A stretch of 64,000 nucleotides of DNA from Orychophragmus violaceus (Eukaryota; Streptophyta; Magnoliopsida; Brassicales; Brassicaceae): contig CM058231.1 of the NCBI GenBank assembly GCA_030180135.1, positions 55,066,235 through 55,130,234 on the forward strand, written 5' to 3'. The notes beneath the pieces were generated by a model. The model did not search any database and was not told where the DNA came from. It saw only the letters and a program-made list of their open reading frames with translations. Within the stretch, counting starts at the first letter, position 1; every line of letters begins with the position of its first letter. Below are positions 43,813 to 54,431 of this stretch, one piece after another. The position numbers were made by a program, and so were the translations under genes.

Positions 43813-44703
43813 CTATAAGGTATAACTTGAAGTAATAACATGAATACCTGAGGAAGTAGTCTCATACATCGACTTCAACTCCTCATAATCTTCCATGAAT
43901 TTAATGCAATCTCTTTTCCAATGCCCAGTCTCTTTACAGTAGCAGCACTTACCAACGTAAGAGGTATCTGACTCGGGCTCAGAAGACACACGCTTGCCAT
44001 GATTCAAAATCTGGACAACATTGTTTTCACCCTTGTCAGTATTAGGTTTAGTAAACCTACCCTTCTCATTCATGAGATTGTACAGGGTACTCTTCACGTT
44101 TGGCTCAACTGTTTTGAGCATATCATGCAGTTCAGTCAACGTCTTCGTTAAGCCTTTCTTGATATAGTTCCTTACGAACTTATCATAGCTTGACGGCAGT
44201 GACTGCAGAATGATCTCAGTTGCCAATTCCTGGCTAACTGGATAATCCAGTTTCCTCAGGTTATCAATGTAACCCATCATTTTACTGACATGAGGACTTA
44301 CTGGATGATCATTTGGTAGCTTGCAGCTAGTGAGAGATTTAACCAACTGGTATCTCTCCACTCTTACCTGCTCCTGAAATTTCAATTTCAGGCTGCTGAT
44401 CATCTCTATTGGCGACTCCATGTTCTCATATTGCTTCAGCAAATCTGAGTCCATGGTAGCCAATATCAGACCACGCACATCTACCGCATCATTATAATGC
44501 TTATTCCAAGCATCATATACTGCATGAGAGGCATTGGACCCGATCCTCACGGGGAGAGCTTTCTCAAGGACATAGTCCTTTCTCTCATGCCTGAGGACTA
44601 GCCTCAGGTTCCGCGACCAAGTCAAGAAATTTGATCCGTTCAGTTTGTCCATCTCAAGGACATACCGGATCGAGAAAGTGTTTTGATTGTTTGTGCTTGT
44701 CAT
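43813..44703 (-). CDS. gag: Copia gag, intact (copia-B2)
   Basis: 296 codons, same start (MTSTNNQNTFSIRYVLEMDK) and stop as 13402-14292, CCHC knuckle CYCKETGHWKRDC retained. I count about ten amino-acid differences. It has stayed open although the rest of the coding region is destroyed, as in copia-B. This is consistent with recent common descent or selection for gag in a trans-mobilised family. Confidence 0.9.
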   Translation of the reverse strand: MTSTNNQNTFSIRYVLEMDKLNGSNFLTWSRNLRLVLRHERKDYVLEKALPVRIGSNASHAVYDAWNKHYNDAVDVRGLILATMDSDLLKQYENMESPIEMISSLKLKFQEQVRVERYQLVKSLTSCKLPNDHPVSPHVSKMMGYIDNLRKLDYPVSQELATEIILQSLPSSYDKFVRNYIKKGLTKTLTELHDMLKTVEPNVKSTLYNLMNEKGRFTKPNTDKGENNVVQILNHGKRVSSEPESDTSYVGKCCYCKETGHWKRDCIKFMEDYEELKSMYETTSSGIHVITSSYTL

Positions 44704-46219
44704 AGCTGAAATTTAGAGATAAATAGAGTTTTAGTTATTAAGTTCATAAAAGAGCAATCTTAACAACTTATAAGAAAACTCGCATTGTATTCAAAATTTC
44801 TTTGTTTAACCTCATAAGAATACAATGATTCCGAGACCCATGTTTAGCTAAATCCAAAGTGGGCCACTGGCCGTCACCCGGAATTAGCTTTACTTGGTAA
44901 GCATACACACAGCTAGTTATATCTCATATAACTCTCGGTTGTGAATTGGGCCCAAGGCCCAATATCACCAGATGTCTCAAGGCCCGGGACTCCCGATGGC
45001 CCAGTCAAGGAAACCAATCTCTTACAGCCAAATAATCACTAAAATCTGGGACTCCCAATGAAATTAGTGACTATATACTACTTTACTTACGCGAAAACAG
45101 ACACCTCACACTGTAAGCCATATCTGTAATCAAATAAGCGTTAAGTAGCTGACAAGATTGGAAAGACATCCAAGCTTGATATTGTTTTTGAGGATTTTTA
45201 AGTTTTATTTCCAAAAATAGAAGATTACTATTTTGGGAAACTTTCTTATTTTAGAAACTTTCTAAATTTAGTAACTTACTAAAAATAGAAATTTCTAATT
45301 TAAATATTTCATTAAATATTTTGGGTTGGGTCACAAATTATAGGCCCAATTCTTTGGCCCAAGACCATAGAATTCCAGTTGGCCCAATAATTTGACATAA
45401 CTGATTCGGTTTATTAATTCTGGTCCAAGACCAAATTAACTGTCAAAACCATCGGTTATTTACTAAACCAGACCAGCTCTAAATTATTTGGTCCAACCAA
45501 ATCAAACTTAGACCAGCCTTCGGTTTAGGTCAAAATTCAATTTTTGAATTTCAATCCGGTTTAACCAGAAATTAAATAATTTCCAGCAAACCGCGATTTG
45601 GGTTAACGCTTGAACCATAATTATCCAATCAATCATATGCAAATCGATTACAAGTGATTATAACAATTCACTAAAGGACAAATCGATTATCAAATCAAAC
45701 TTATTCTGGTTCGATTATTAACATACTAAAGACAAACGAATTTGACTTTTACCAAATCAAATCATAACAAACATGATTTGATTATGAACTTTACCAAATT
45801 TAACTAACGATTCAATTAATTAAAGTGATCGCAACCCAAGTTTATATTAGCCAATACACATCGCTTCTCATGCGATCACACGACACACGCTCGGCACACA
45901 CACACACATGAGCCGATTAATTAAAGAAGCAAGGCAACATGCGATTCATAAACCAATTAGGGTTTCAAAAATTAGCTCACACAGGAACACATGGCACACG
46001 CAACGTGAGCCAATTAAGGTTTTTTTTTTAATCGAATGTGCTATTCCTTTAATAACAAGATCATTCGGCTTAAAACAAAACCTTTTTCTCAGCCGATTAA
46101 TTAATAACAAGATCATAAACGATTTTGATTAATGATTTCTATAATCAATTTTAATTCAAAATCAATTCTAAACCATTAAACATTCAAATGATCCAATTTC
46201 ACAAGAAACTAATGACCTT
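44704..46219 (-). other. Copia-B2 leader, noncoding
   Basis: 44704-45625 is collinear with copia-B 12470-13401. 45626-46100 is unrelated to the copia-B leader and is rich in AATCGATT, ATCAAATC and CACACA words. No gene. Confidence 0.7.
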
Positions 46220-46233
46220 AGCTCTGATACCAC
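46220..46233 (-). promoter_or_regulatory. Copia-B2 primer binding site
   Basis: TGGTATCAGAGCT on the minus strand, next to the LTR start at 46234. Confidence 0.9.
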
Positions 46234-46900
46234 TGATGGATTATGGTGTTATTCAAGGTTCAATTCCCAAATTGCAACCTAGCACATAATCTTAAACAGA
46301 TCTAGGTTCTTGTAACTGAATCATAAACACAAACCTGGACATTACCTTTGCAGCGGAATTTGGGGTAATGACGAGATCAGATTAGAACTGATGAGAATCG
46401 GCTCCTCCTCGAGTATCCACACTCTTACAAGCACAAGACGGCTGCTAGACCAAAGAGTTGGAAGAATCAGAGAGAGGTTTTTTGAGAGAGAGAAATCACG
46501 CCAAAGAAGAAAAAATCGCAGGAGTATTAATTCCTTTAGGGCTTTCTGATTCTCTTATATCTCATTAATGGGCCCAAGTCATTAGACTAATGGCTCATTA
46601 ATCTTTTGGGCCCAAAACACAAATCAGACAAAAAGCCTGTATTTTGTCTGGCCCAAAACTCTGATCCAATACAGTAAATGCCATTGCATCTTACCGTATT
46701 ATTTCCATTTAACTTTCCCGTTAGCTATGGTGTGTGACCCTTCGGGATCATACAATACTGGTAATAAGTCCTAAACTTATAGATCATGAGCGGACTCTAG
46801 CAAGCCATCATGATCACCCAGTATTTATGACTTATGTCTGATCTCGACACTTATCATACTTTCTAGAGATAGTACGGTAGATTTCAGGACATTCCCAACA
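46234..46900 (-). repeat. Copia-B2 5' LTR
   Basis: 667 bp. TGATGGATTATGG...CATTCCCAACA on the plus strand is the inverse of the copia-B LTR with moderate divergence. Confidence 0.92.
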
Positions 46901-47898
46901 ATCACACCTTGTTCACTCTTCAAGATCAGGAAGGTATCATTGTCATCCTTGTCTATGTTGATGACATTATCATATCAGGAAACAACAAGTCAGGTATACA
47001 AGACACTAAGGCTTATCTCAAATCAGTTTTTGATATTAAAGACCTTGGTGCTCTAAAGTACTTCCTTGGGATAGAAGTTTGTCGATCTAATGATGGACTC
47101 TTCTTATTTCAAAGGAAGTACACACTTGATTTGTTGTCTGAAGCAGGAAAGACAGGAGTGAAACCGGCTAAGACACCACTTGAGGAAGGCTACAAAGTCA
47201 TAAGAGAGGGGGAGCTTGAAGACAGACCATTTGAGGACATTACTCAGTATAGAAGGATGGTTGGTAAGCTCATTTACTTAACCATAACCAGACGTGATTT
47301 GTGTTATGCAGTGAACCAAGTAAGCCCGCATATGCAAGCACCCAAGATACATCATTGGAACATGGTTGAAAGGATACCCAGATACCTAAGTGGTGCTCCT
47401 GGTCAAGGCATTTTTATGGGTTGCAATCAAAGCACAGAGATAGTTGGGTATTGTGATGCTGATTGGGCAGGAGATAGAGTGGATAGGAGGTCTACTACTG
47501 GATATTGCACATTCATTGGAGGAAACCTTGTTACTTGGAAGAGCAAGAAGCAGAAGATAGTATCATGTTCAAGTGCTGAAGCTGAATATAGAGGAATGAG
47601 GAAGCTAGCAACAGAATTGACGTGGATCAAAGCTCTTCTTGTGGATTTGGGGATTGAGACTTCAAAACCAATCACCATGCATTGTTATAACCAAGCAGCC
47701 ATTCACATTGCTTCAAATTCAGTGTTCCATGAAAGGACCAAGCATATAGAAGTGGATTGTCACAAAGTGAGGCAGATGATTGAGCAAGGAGTTGTGTTGC
47801 CTTGCTTTACAAGGAGTGAAGAATAACTAGCTGATGTGTTCACCAAGGCAGCTAGCTTGAAGGTGTGTGAGTCCATTCACACTAAGCTGGGACTCATG
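46901..47898 (+). pseudogene. Copia-D pol: reverse transcriptase (C-terminal) and RNase H
   Basis: Opens at the copia-B2 edge in the reverse transcriptase palm (QEGIIVILVYVDDIIISGN, catalytic YVDD). It continues through LKYFLGIEVCRS and RNase H (GYCDADWAGDRVDRRST, CSSAEAEYRGMRKLA, HCYNQAAIHIASNS). In the last of these the usual Asp of CDNQAA is Tyr, a likely catalytic loss. TAA at 47824-47826 falls where related elements have CAA (EEQLADVFTKAA). After copia-C the last codons resume at 53677 and stop at 53730. Confidence 0.9.
47894..47898. repeat. Target-site duplication of copia-C (TCATG)
   Basis: TCATG before 47899 and again at 53672-53676. Pol of copia-D reads on in frame across the site. 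Confidence 0.95.
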
Positions 47899-48407
47899 TA
47901 TTGAAATAAAGAAGAAAGAAGTATCAAGAAGTGTTTAACAAGTAAGAAGAGCCGGTTAGGGTTTATGAGAGGAAGAGGAGCCGGATAAGGTCTCGTGCAA
48001 TAGTTGGGACTTGGGACTAAACAAACATGTGAATTTGATTTTTTATAGTTTGTTTAAGTCTCCAACATAGTACCAACTTGTCTGGAACTGATCAGAAGAG
48101 CAGGAAGACTGATCCCAAGACAAAACACGCCACTCTCTCTCCTCCGTGACCTGTCGCTATCTTACCTTGGAGTCGTTGCCTCTCTTTTGTCTTCTACTTG
48201 TTTAATTGTTGTTTAATGGGTCTAGAACCCTAGTTGTCTCTCCTTATATAGTCATGTAAGCTATGAATATCAAATACACTTAATGGGTCTAGAACCCTAG
48301 TTGTCTCTCTCTTCTCTCGGTTACTCTAATTCTCTCGCTCTAAGAACCCTAGCCGGTTCTAACAGCTTCTCTCTTCATCCAATCACTTCTATACTCAAAA
48401 ACTAACA
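47899..48407 (+). repeat. Copia-C 5' LTR
   Basis: Starts TATTGAAATAAAG, ends AAAAACTAACA. A 30-bp block at 48280-48309 repeats 48213-48242 of the same LTR and replaces a different sequence found in the 3' LTR. Confidence 0.95.
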
Positions 48408-48420
48408 TGGTATCAGAGCC
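48408..48420 (+). promoter_or_regulatory. Copia-C primer binding site
   Basis: TGGTATCAGAGCC directly at the LTR end, complementary to initiator tRNA-Met. Confidence 0.95.
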
Positions 48421-48601
48421 ATAAAGCTCCTATACCTATTCTCACTTCCGCAAATTCTCTGAGACTTCCATTCTTATTCTTGTTACTCACTTGAAACTCT
48501 ACTTGTTCTCGGATACTTCATTCTCTTTTTACCCAGTTCTTGTTTCTTTGTTCTAAACTCTTTTGAAACCATTTTATCTTGAAACTCCCTCTTTACTCAG
48601 T

Positions 48602-49480
48602 CATGGAGAACTCAAGGGTAATCATTCCAGTGACTCTTAAAGGAGCCAACTACTTGGTGTGGGCTAGAATGGCCAAAAGTGCTCTCGGTGGGAGAGCCTT
48701 GTGGAAGCATGTCTTAAGCGACACTGCTCCAATGAAGATGATGAAAGATGAGCCCAAAGGTGAAGCTGCTAAAGGAGGAGCTGAAGCTGAGGCTAAGGCT
48801 GATGAAGAAGTTGTTGAAGAAGCAGCTCTTGAAGATGAAGAAGCATGGATTCAAGGAGACCAACATGTCCTGTCCATTCTTCAAAGCTCTCTTGAACCTC
48901 TCTTTTGGAGGCTTACTCTTACTGTGAGAGCTCTAAAGACTTATGGGACACTCTGCAAAAGGTCTATGGCAACATGTCCAACCTCAGTAGAGTGTTTGAA
49001 GTGAAGTTGGCCATCAACAACCTGAGCCAAGAAGATATGGAGTTCAAGCAACATTTTGGGAAGTTTAGATCCTTGTGGGCAGAGTTGGAGATGCTGAGGC
49101 CACCAACAATTGATCCACTGGTTCTAAATGAAAGGAGGGAACAAGACAAGGTGTTTGCTCTCTTGTTAACCCTCAATCCGGCTTACAATGGTTTGATCAC
49201 ACACATGTTAAGGGCAGAGACTCTTCCCAACTTAGATGAAGTGTGTGCACAAATCCAGAAGGAGCAAGGATCCTTTGGGTTGTTTGGAAGGAAAGGTGAG
49301 CTAGCTACTGCTCACAAAGGTGCTTTCAAGCCTGAGGAGAGGAGGATCCCTGGTGTTTGTGATCATTGCAAGAGGAAGGGACATTTCAAGGACAAATGCT
49401 GGTTACTTCATCCCCATCTCAAACCGGCTTTCACAACAAGTTCAAGGACCAGAGAGCTCATTACTCAAGTGAATCAACCT
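48602..49480 (+). pseudogene. Copia-C gag
   Basis: Starts MENSRVIIPVTLKGANYLVW. A frameshift at about 48900 (a few extra bases in a CTCTTTTGGAGG stretch) moves the frame to CESSKDLWDTLQKVYGN. It continues through FKQHFGKFRSLWAELEMLR and LNPAYNGLITHMLRAE to the CCHC knuckle CDHCKRKGHFKDKC (49360-49401). An acidic/alanine-rich insert (GEAAKGGAEAEAKADEE) lies near the N-terminus. A second frame change near 49440 precedes the protease. Confidence 0.88.
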
Positions 49481-50016
49481 ATGCTCCTGCTCCTGGTGCT
49501 CCTGGTGCCTCTTCCTCCTCAAACCGATTTGGAAATGAATGCACAGAGATGGTACCAGCCTTTTCCCCTGCTCCTAATGTGGCGCCTCAAAATGAGTTAG
49601 TGAGGAGGTCAGATCTTGATGCTCTCATCAAAGCCTTCAAGGAGAGTTCTGGTAATGTCTTTGGTAGTTATTTTCATGCTTTAGTCAATCACAAGTCCTT
49701 CATAGATGATCATAAACCCTTGATAGTAGATTCAGGAGCTTCACATCACATGATTAGTGATATAAACTTGATTAATAATGTTAAACCTGCTCTAGGGAAT
49801 GTTGTGATTGCTAATGGTGAAAGAATTCCGATTAAAGGCATAAGAAATGTTAAGTTGTTTGATAGAGATTCAAAAGTTTTCTACATGCCTAGTTTTACAT
49901 CAAACTTGTTATGTATTAAGAGAGTAGCAACTGATCTTCAATGCAATGTTATCTTAAGTCCTAATGATGTGGTTTTCAGGATATTAAGACAAGTAAGTTG
50001 CTTGGAAAGGGTGTGA
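49481..50016 (+). pseudogene. Copia-C protease region
   Basis: The frame of 49366-50016 has a Pro/Ala/Ser linker, then PLIVDSGASHHMISDINLI, which is the DSGA aspartic protease active site of copia elements, and FYMPSFTSNLLCIKRVATDL. The frame ends at 50016 by a frameshift where the pre-integrase region should continue. Confidence 0.88.
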
Positions 50017-51486
50017 CAAAGGATGAGTTATACATGCTTGAAGACACCAACCTTGCATCTTAATTATCTGCTTCTGTTTTTAGTTCTACTCTAGTTAATG
50101 ATTCTGTTTGGCATGCTAGACTTGGTAATCCTCACTCTTGTGCCTTAGGTTTAATGTTGCCTTTTGTTTCCTTTAAGAATGATGATTTTGAAGCTTGTAT
50201 CCTTGGAAAACATTGTAAATAAGTCATCCCTAGTTCTAAAACTGTTTATGCAAACTGCTTTGATCTTGTTCACTCTGATGTTTGGACTGCTCCATGTGTT
50301 TCTAGAGAGAATCATAAGTATTTTGTGACATTCATAGATGAGAAATCCAAATATACTTGGTTAACTTTGATTCAATCTAAAGATAGGGTGTTAGAAGCAT
50401 TCACAAACTTTCAAACCTATGAATCTAACAATTTCAATGCCAAGATTAAGATATTTAGGTCAAATAATGGTGGGGAATACACAAGCAATGCATTCAAACA
50501 ACACCTTGCAAAACATGGGATCATTCACCAAACAAGCTGTACATACACTCCACAACAGAATGGTGTGGCTGAGAGAAAGAATAGACACTTGATGGAGGTG
50601 GCCAGATCAATCATGTTTCATACAAATGTTCCTAAGAGGTTTTGGAGTGATGATGTGATGTCTGCTTGCTATCTAATCAATAGGACACCCACCAAAGTTC
50701 TTCAAGATGCTTCACCATATCAGGTATTGAACAAAACCAAACCTTCAATTCATCACTTACGTGTGTTTGGATGTTTGTGTTTTGTTTTAAAACCAGGAGA
50801 GCAGAGAGATAAACTGGATGCAAAGAGTGTTAAGGCAATGTTTATTGGGTATTCTACAAATAAAAAGGATACAAGTGCTATGTACCTGAAACAAGAAGGG
50901 TATCGGTCTCTAGAGATGTTAAGTTTGTGGAGTCAAAGGGTTTCTATGAGGAAAAGAGTTGGGAGAGCCTTAAGGACCTTCCTAATAACCCCTCTGACCG
51001 TGCCAACAACTTGAGGATCATCTTAGAGAATCTTGGGATCACTCAACCAAAGAAGAAAGAGGAGAGGAGACCAAGGAGAATCAACCGGTTGTGGAAACCA
51101 ACATTGTTGATGAGTCTACTCACCTTGATCATGAAGGGGACAATGGAGAATCACCAACTGATCATCAACATGAGGACTCTCCCACGCATGATCAAGGTGA
51201 AGAACAAGAGCTAGATGTGCATGAAATGGACAATGGGGAACCTGAAATGGTGCAACAACAAGAGGAGACACATTCTGAAGTGCAAACTGATCAACCGGTA
51301 CAAGTACTTAGGAGAAGTACTAGAGAGAGAAAGGATCCATCTGAATGGAAGAATACTAGGGTTTACTACAATAGCAATGCAGTAGCTCATTCAAGACAAG
51401 CTGTTTGCACACTTGCTCACTTCCCTACTGAGTACAAGGTCTTTATGGGTGCTCTTGATGCTGAATGGGTTCCTAAAACCTATTAA
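50017..51486 (+). pseudogene. Copia-C integrase and linker
   Basis: VWHARLGNPHS (pre-integrase HHCC region, about 50108) is followed by a stop at about 50219. The catalytic core has HSDVWTAP (first Asp), then FRSNNGGEYTS, where plant copia integrases have RSDNGGEY, so the second catalytic Asp is changed to Asn. The Glu in NGVAERKNRHLM is kept. FWSDDVMSACYLINRTP and the GKF-like end follow. Frame changes at about 50890-51090 lead to an acidic linker (DEGDNGESPTDH-type) up to a stop at 51484. Confidence 0.88.
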
Positions 51487-53011
51487 GAAGCTAAGGAGCA
51501 TAAGAAGTGGACAGATGCAGTAGGAGATGAGATCAAGGCAATGGAAAACAACAACACTTGGTATGAGACAGATTTGCCAAGAAAGAAGAGGGCAGTGAGT
51601 TCTAAATGGGTTTTCACTATCAAACACAAGAGAAATGGAGAGATAGAGAGGTACAAAGCCAGATTGGTTGCAAGAGGTTTTACACAAACCTATGGAGAGG
51701 ATTATAGAGACACCTTTGCACCAGTAGCTAAGCTTCATACAGTGAGAGTTATCCTATCTTTAGCAACAAACTTGGAGTGGGATTTGTGGCAAATGGATGT
51801 CAAGAATGCATTCCTCCAAGGAGAGCTAGAGGATGAGGTTTATATGACTCCACCTCCTGGTCTTGAAGGTATGGTTACACAAGGAAAGGTGTTGCGGTTG
51901 AAGAAGGAAATTTATGGTCTCAAACAATCTCCTAGAGCTTGGTATCACAAGCTAAGTACCACACTCATGGAAAGAGACTTTAGGAGATCAGAAGCTGATC
52001 ATACTCTCTTCACTCAATCAAGCCAAGAAGGTATTGTTGTCATTCTTATTTATGTGGACGATATCATCATCTCAGGGAATGACAAGGTAGGAATTCAAGG
52101 TTTCAAAGATCATTTGAAATCAGTATTTGATATTAAAGACCTTGGAGAACTAAAGTGCTTCCTAGGGATAGAAGTGTGCCGGTCTAAGGAAGGCCTCTTC
52201 TTATCACAATGGAAGTACACTCTTGATTTGTTGAGTGAAGCAGGTAAGCTCAATGGAAAGACAGCCAAGACACCTCTTGAAGAAGGCTACAAAGTCACAA
52301 GAGAGGAGGAGATTGCAAAGGAACCATTTGAAGACATCACTCTCTATAGGAGAATGGTTGGTAAGCTGATTTATCTTACCATTACAAGACCTGACTTATG
52401 TTTTGCAGTGAATCAAGTGAGCCAGCATATGCAAGCCCCAATGATGCATCATTGGAACATGGTGGACCGCATTCTAAGGTACCTCAATGGAGCTCCTGGC
52501 CAAGGGATATGGATGGGATGCAATCAAAGTACAGAGATAGTAGGATATTGTGATGCGGATTGGGCAGGTGATAGAGAAGATAGGAGGTCTACTTCAGGCT
52601 ATTGTAAATTCATTGGAGGCAACCTTGTGACTTGGAAAATAAAGAAGCAGAAGGTGGTATCTTGCTCAAGTGCTGAGGCAGAATATAGGGCAATGAGGAA
52701 GCTAACTAATGAGTTGACATGGCTGAAGGCTTTGCTTCAAGACTTGGGGATTGATCAACCAACTCCAATCACAATGCATTGTGATAATCAAGCAGCAATA
52801 CACATAGCTTCCAACTCAGTGTTTCATGATAGAACAAAGCACATAGAGGTGGATTGTCACAAGGTGAGGCAGAAGTTCAGAAGGTGTGATCTTACCTTGC
52901 TACACAAGAAGTTTGGATCAATTGGCAGACATATTCACCAAGGCTGCTAGCTTGAAGGTTTGTGAGTTTATTCATCCAAATCTTGGACTCATTGACCTCT
53001 CCAAAGCATGA
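51487..53011 (+). pseudogene. Copia-C reverse transcriptase and RNase H
   Basis: Open from about 51487 to 52950, 469 codons counted from Met at 51541. It has SSKWVFTIKHKRNGEIERYK, ARLVARGFTQTYGEDY, WQMDVKNAFLQGEL, the catalytic YVDDIIISGN near 52047-52076, then RNase H CDADWAGD, SSAEAEYRAM and HCDNQAAIHIA. All known acidic residues are present. A one-base frameshift near 52870 scrambles the last RNase H helix. The original end (LGLIDLSKA) can be read in another frame to 53011. Upstream frameshifts and stops prevent its expression as part of a polyprotein. Confidence 0.9.
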
Positions 53012-53159
53012 AGAACCCTAGGCCGTGGATCTTATACTCTTTTTTCGTTGATATAGTTTTTATCCCAAGCGGTTTTTCTATATCAAGGTTTTTAATGAGG
53101 TAAGCATTCACGGTTCCAAGCTTGAGCACTCCATCTCCATGATCAAGCTTGAGGGGGAG
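53012..53159 (+). other. Copia-C 3' UTR with conserved motif and PPT
   Basis: TTTTTATCCCAAGCGGTTTT and, on the same strand, TTTTTAATGAGGTA, then GCTTGAGGGGGAG as polypurine tract directly before 53160. The first two blocks recur in copia-D at about 53730-53775 and, on the minus strand, at about 60160-60200. Confidence 0.8.
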
Positions 53160-53671
53160 TATTGAAATAAAGAAGAAAGAAGTATCAAGAAGTGTTTAAC
53201 AAGTAAGAAGAGCCGGTTAGGGTTTATGAGAGGAAGAGGAGCCGGATAAGGTCTTGTGCAATAGTTGGGACTTGGGACTAAACAAACATGTGACTTTGAT
53301 TGTTTATAGTTTGTTTAAGTCTCCAACATAGTACCAACTTGTCTGGAACTGATCAGAAGAGAAGGAAGACTGATCCCAAGACAGAACACGCCACTCTCTC
53401 TCCTCCGTGACCTGTCGCTATCTTACCTTGGAGCCGTTGCCTCTCTTTTGTCTTCTACTTGTTTAATTGTTGTTTAATGGGTCTAGAACCCTAGTTGTCT
53501 CTCCTTATATAGTCATGTAAGCTATGAACATCAAATACACTTAAGGAAACTTATTCCTAAGCTCCAAACTCTCTCTTCTCTCGGTTACCCTAATTCTCTC
53601 GCTCTAAGAACCCTAGCCGGTTCTAAGAGCTTCTCTCTTCATCCAATCACTTCTATACTCAAAAACTAACA
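53160..53671 (+). repeat. Copia-C 3' LTR
   Basis: 512 bp, TATTGAAATAAAG...AAAAACTAACA, followed by the TSD TCATG. Confidence 0.95.
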
Positions 53672-53833
53672 TCATGGAGCTCTATGAATCCTCTAAGGCT
53701 ATGGAATCTACACTCTTTTTCCTTTCATGAAGTTTTATCCCAAGTAGTTTTCTTCATGAAGTTTTTTAATGAGGTAGATCTCCATTGTCATTCCAAGCTT
53801 GATTCAATTCTTGGATTCAAGCTTGAGGGGGAG

Positions 53834-54355
53834 TATTGAAATGGAGATCATAAGGTAGACTTGTGTAAACCTTGTGCATTATGTGATAATGGACCGAGAG
53901 GAATCAATGTGTGAAACTAGGGTTTCTCACTCCAAGACTTCTAGCTTTCTTCATATCTCGGTCCACTTCTATTTAAGGGAAGTCTCATGGATCAGATCAT
54001 CAATCCCAAGTCTGAACCAAATGCAGAGATGTCACTTTCACTCTTGGACAAAGCAAGGAGATTTCATTATCCTTATGAGCGTTACTCTCTCTCTTCCTCA
54101 CGAGTTCATTTTGTCCTCTATCATATACTATTTGTTTATTCAGTAGGAACCCTAGATGTAAAGCTTATTTAACTCTTTGTACACAATTCTTATGAATCAG
54201 ATTGAGGATTTACTCTTCCTTATAATCGCAATACTCTAAACCCTAATTCTCTCTCTCTCTAGCCGCTTAAGAACCCTAACCGGTTCTCCAAGCTTCTCTC
54301 TTCAATTCTCTCTTCAATCTAGCTATTCTCTTACTCTAATCTTGATATTCTAACA
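53834..54355 (+). repeat. Copia-D 3' LTR
   Basis: 522 bp, TATTGAAATGGAG...GATATTCTAACA, PPT on its left. Related to the copia-C LTR only in parts (TCTCTAGCCG, CCGGTTCT and TTCTCTCTTC blocks). Confidence 0.85.
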
Positions 54356-54431
54356 GAAAGAACCAAGCACATAAAAGTTGATTGTCATAAGGTTAGGCAG
54401 ATGATTGAGCAAGGAGTGGTGTTGCCATGTA
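54356..54431 (+). pseudogene. Copia-E RNase H remnant
   Basis: GAAAGAACCAAGCACATAAA... translates as ERTKHIKVDCHKVRQMIEQG, the C-terminal RNase H block of copia pol, and ends in TAA at 54429. It starts exactly at the end of the copia-D LTR, so it marks the target into which copia-D inserted. Confidence 0.75.

Larger units (their letters stand above)
41888..46900 (-). mobile_element. Copia-B2: inverted relative of copia-B, lacking a normal 3' end
   Basis: 5' LTR 46234-46900, PBS at 46220-46233, leader, intact gag 44703-43813, and the same pol debris as copia-B. It ends at the RNase H-proximal segment where a plus-oriented LTR piece begins (41887/41888). It inserted into the reverse transcriptase region of copia-D at 46901. 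Confidence 0.88.
47899..53671 (+). mobile_element. Copia-C: complete Ty1/copia element with decayed gag-pol
   Basis: 5.77 kb, LTRs 47899-48407 (509 bp) and 53160-53671 (512 bp), initiator-Met PBS 48408, PPT before 53160, TCATG duplications. Gag, protease, integrase and reverse transcriptase-RNase H are all recognisable in the canonical copia order, interrupted by several frameshifts and stops. The LTRs start with TA (TATTGAAATAAAG) and end with CA. They differ at about nine single positions plus one replaced block. Confidence 0.95.
46901..54355 (+). mobile_element. Copia-D: partial Ty1/copia element, host of copia-C
   Basis: 3' part of pol (46901-47898 and 53677-53730), 3' UTR with the PPT GCTTGAGGGGGAG before 53834, and 3' LTR 53834-54355. 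The 5' half was lost at the copia-B2 junction. Interrupted by copia-C with TCATG duplication. Just after its LTR lies another copia RNase H remnant, so copia-D itself inserted into a copia element. Confidence 0.88.
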
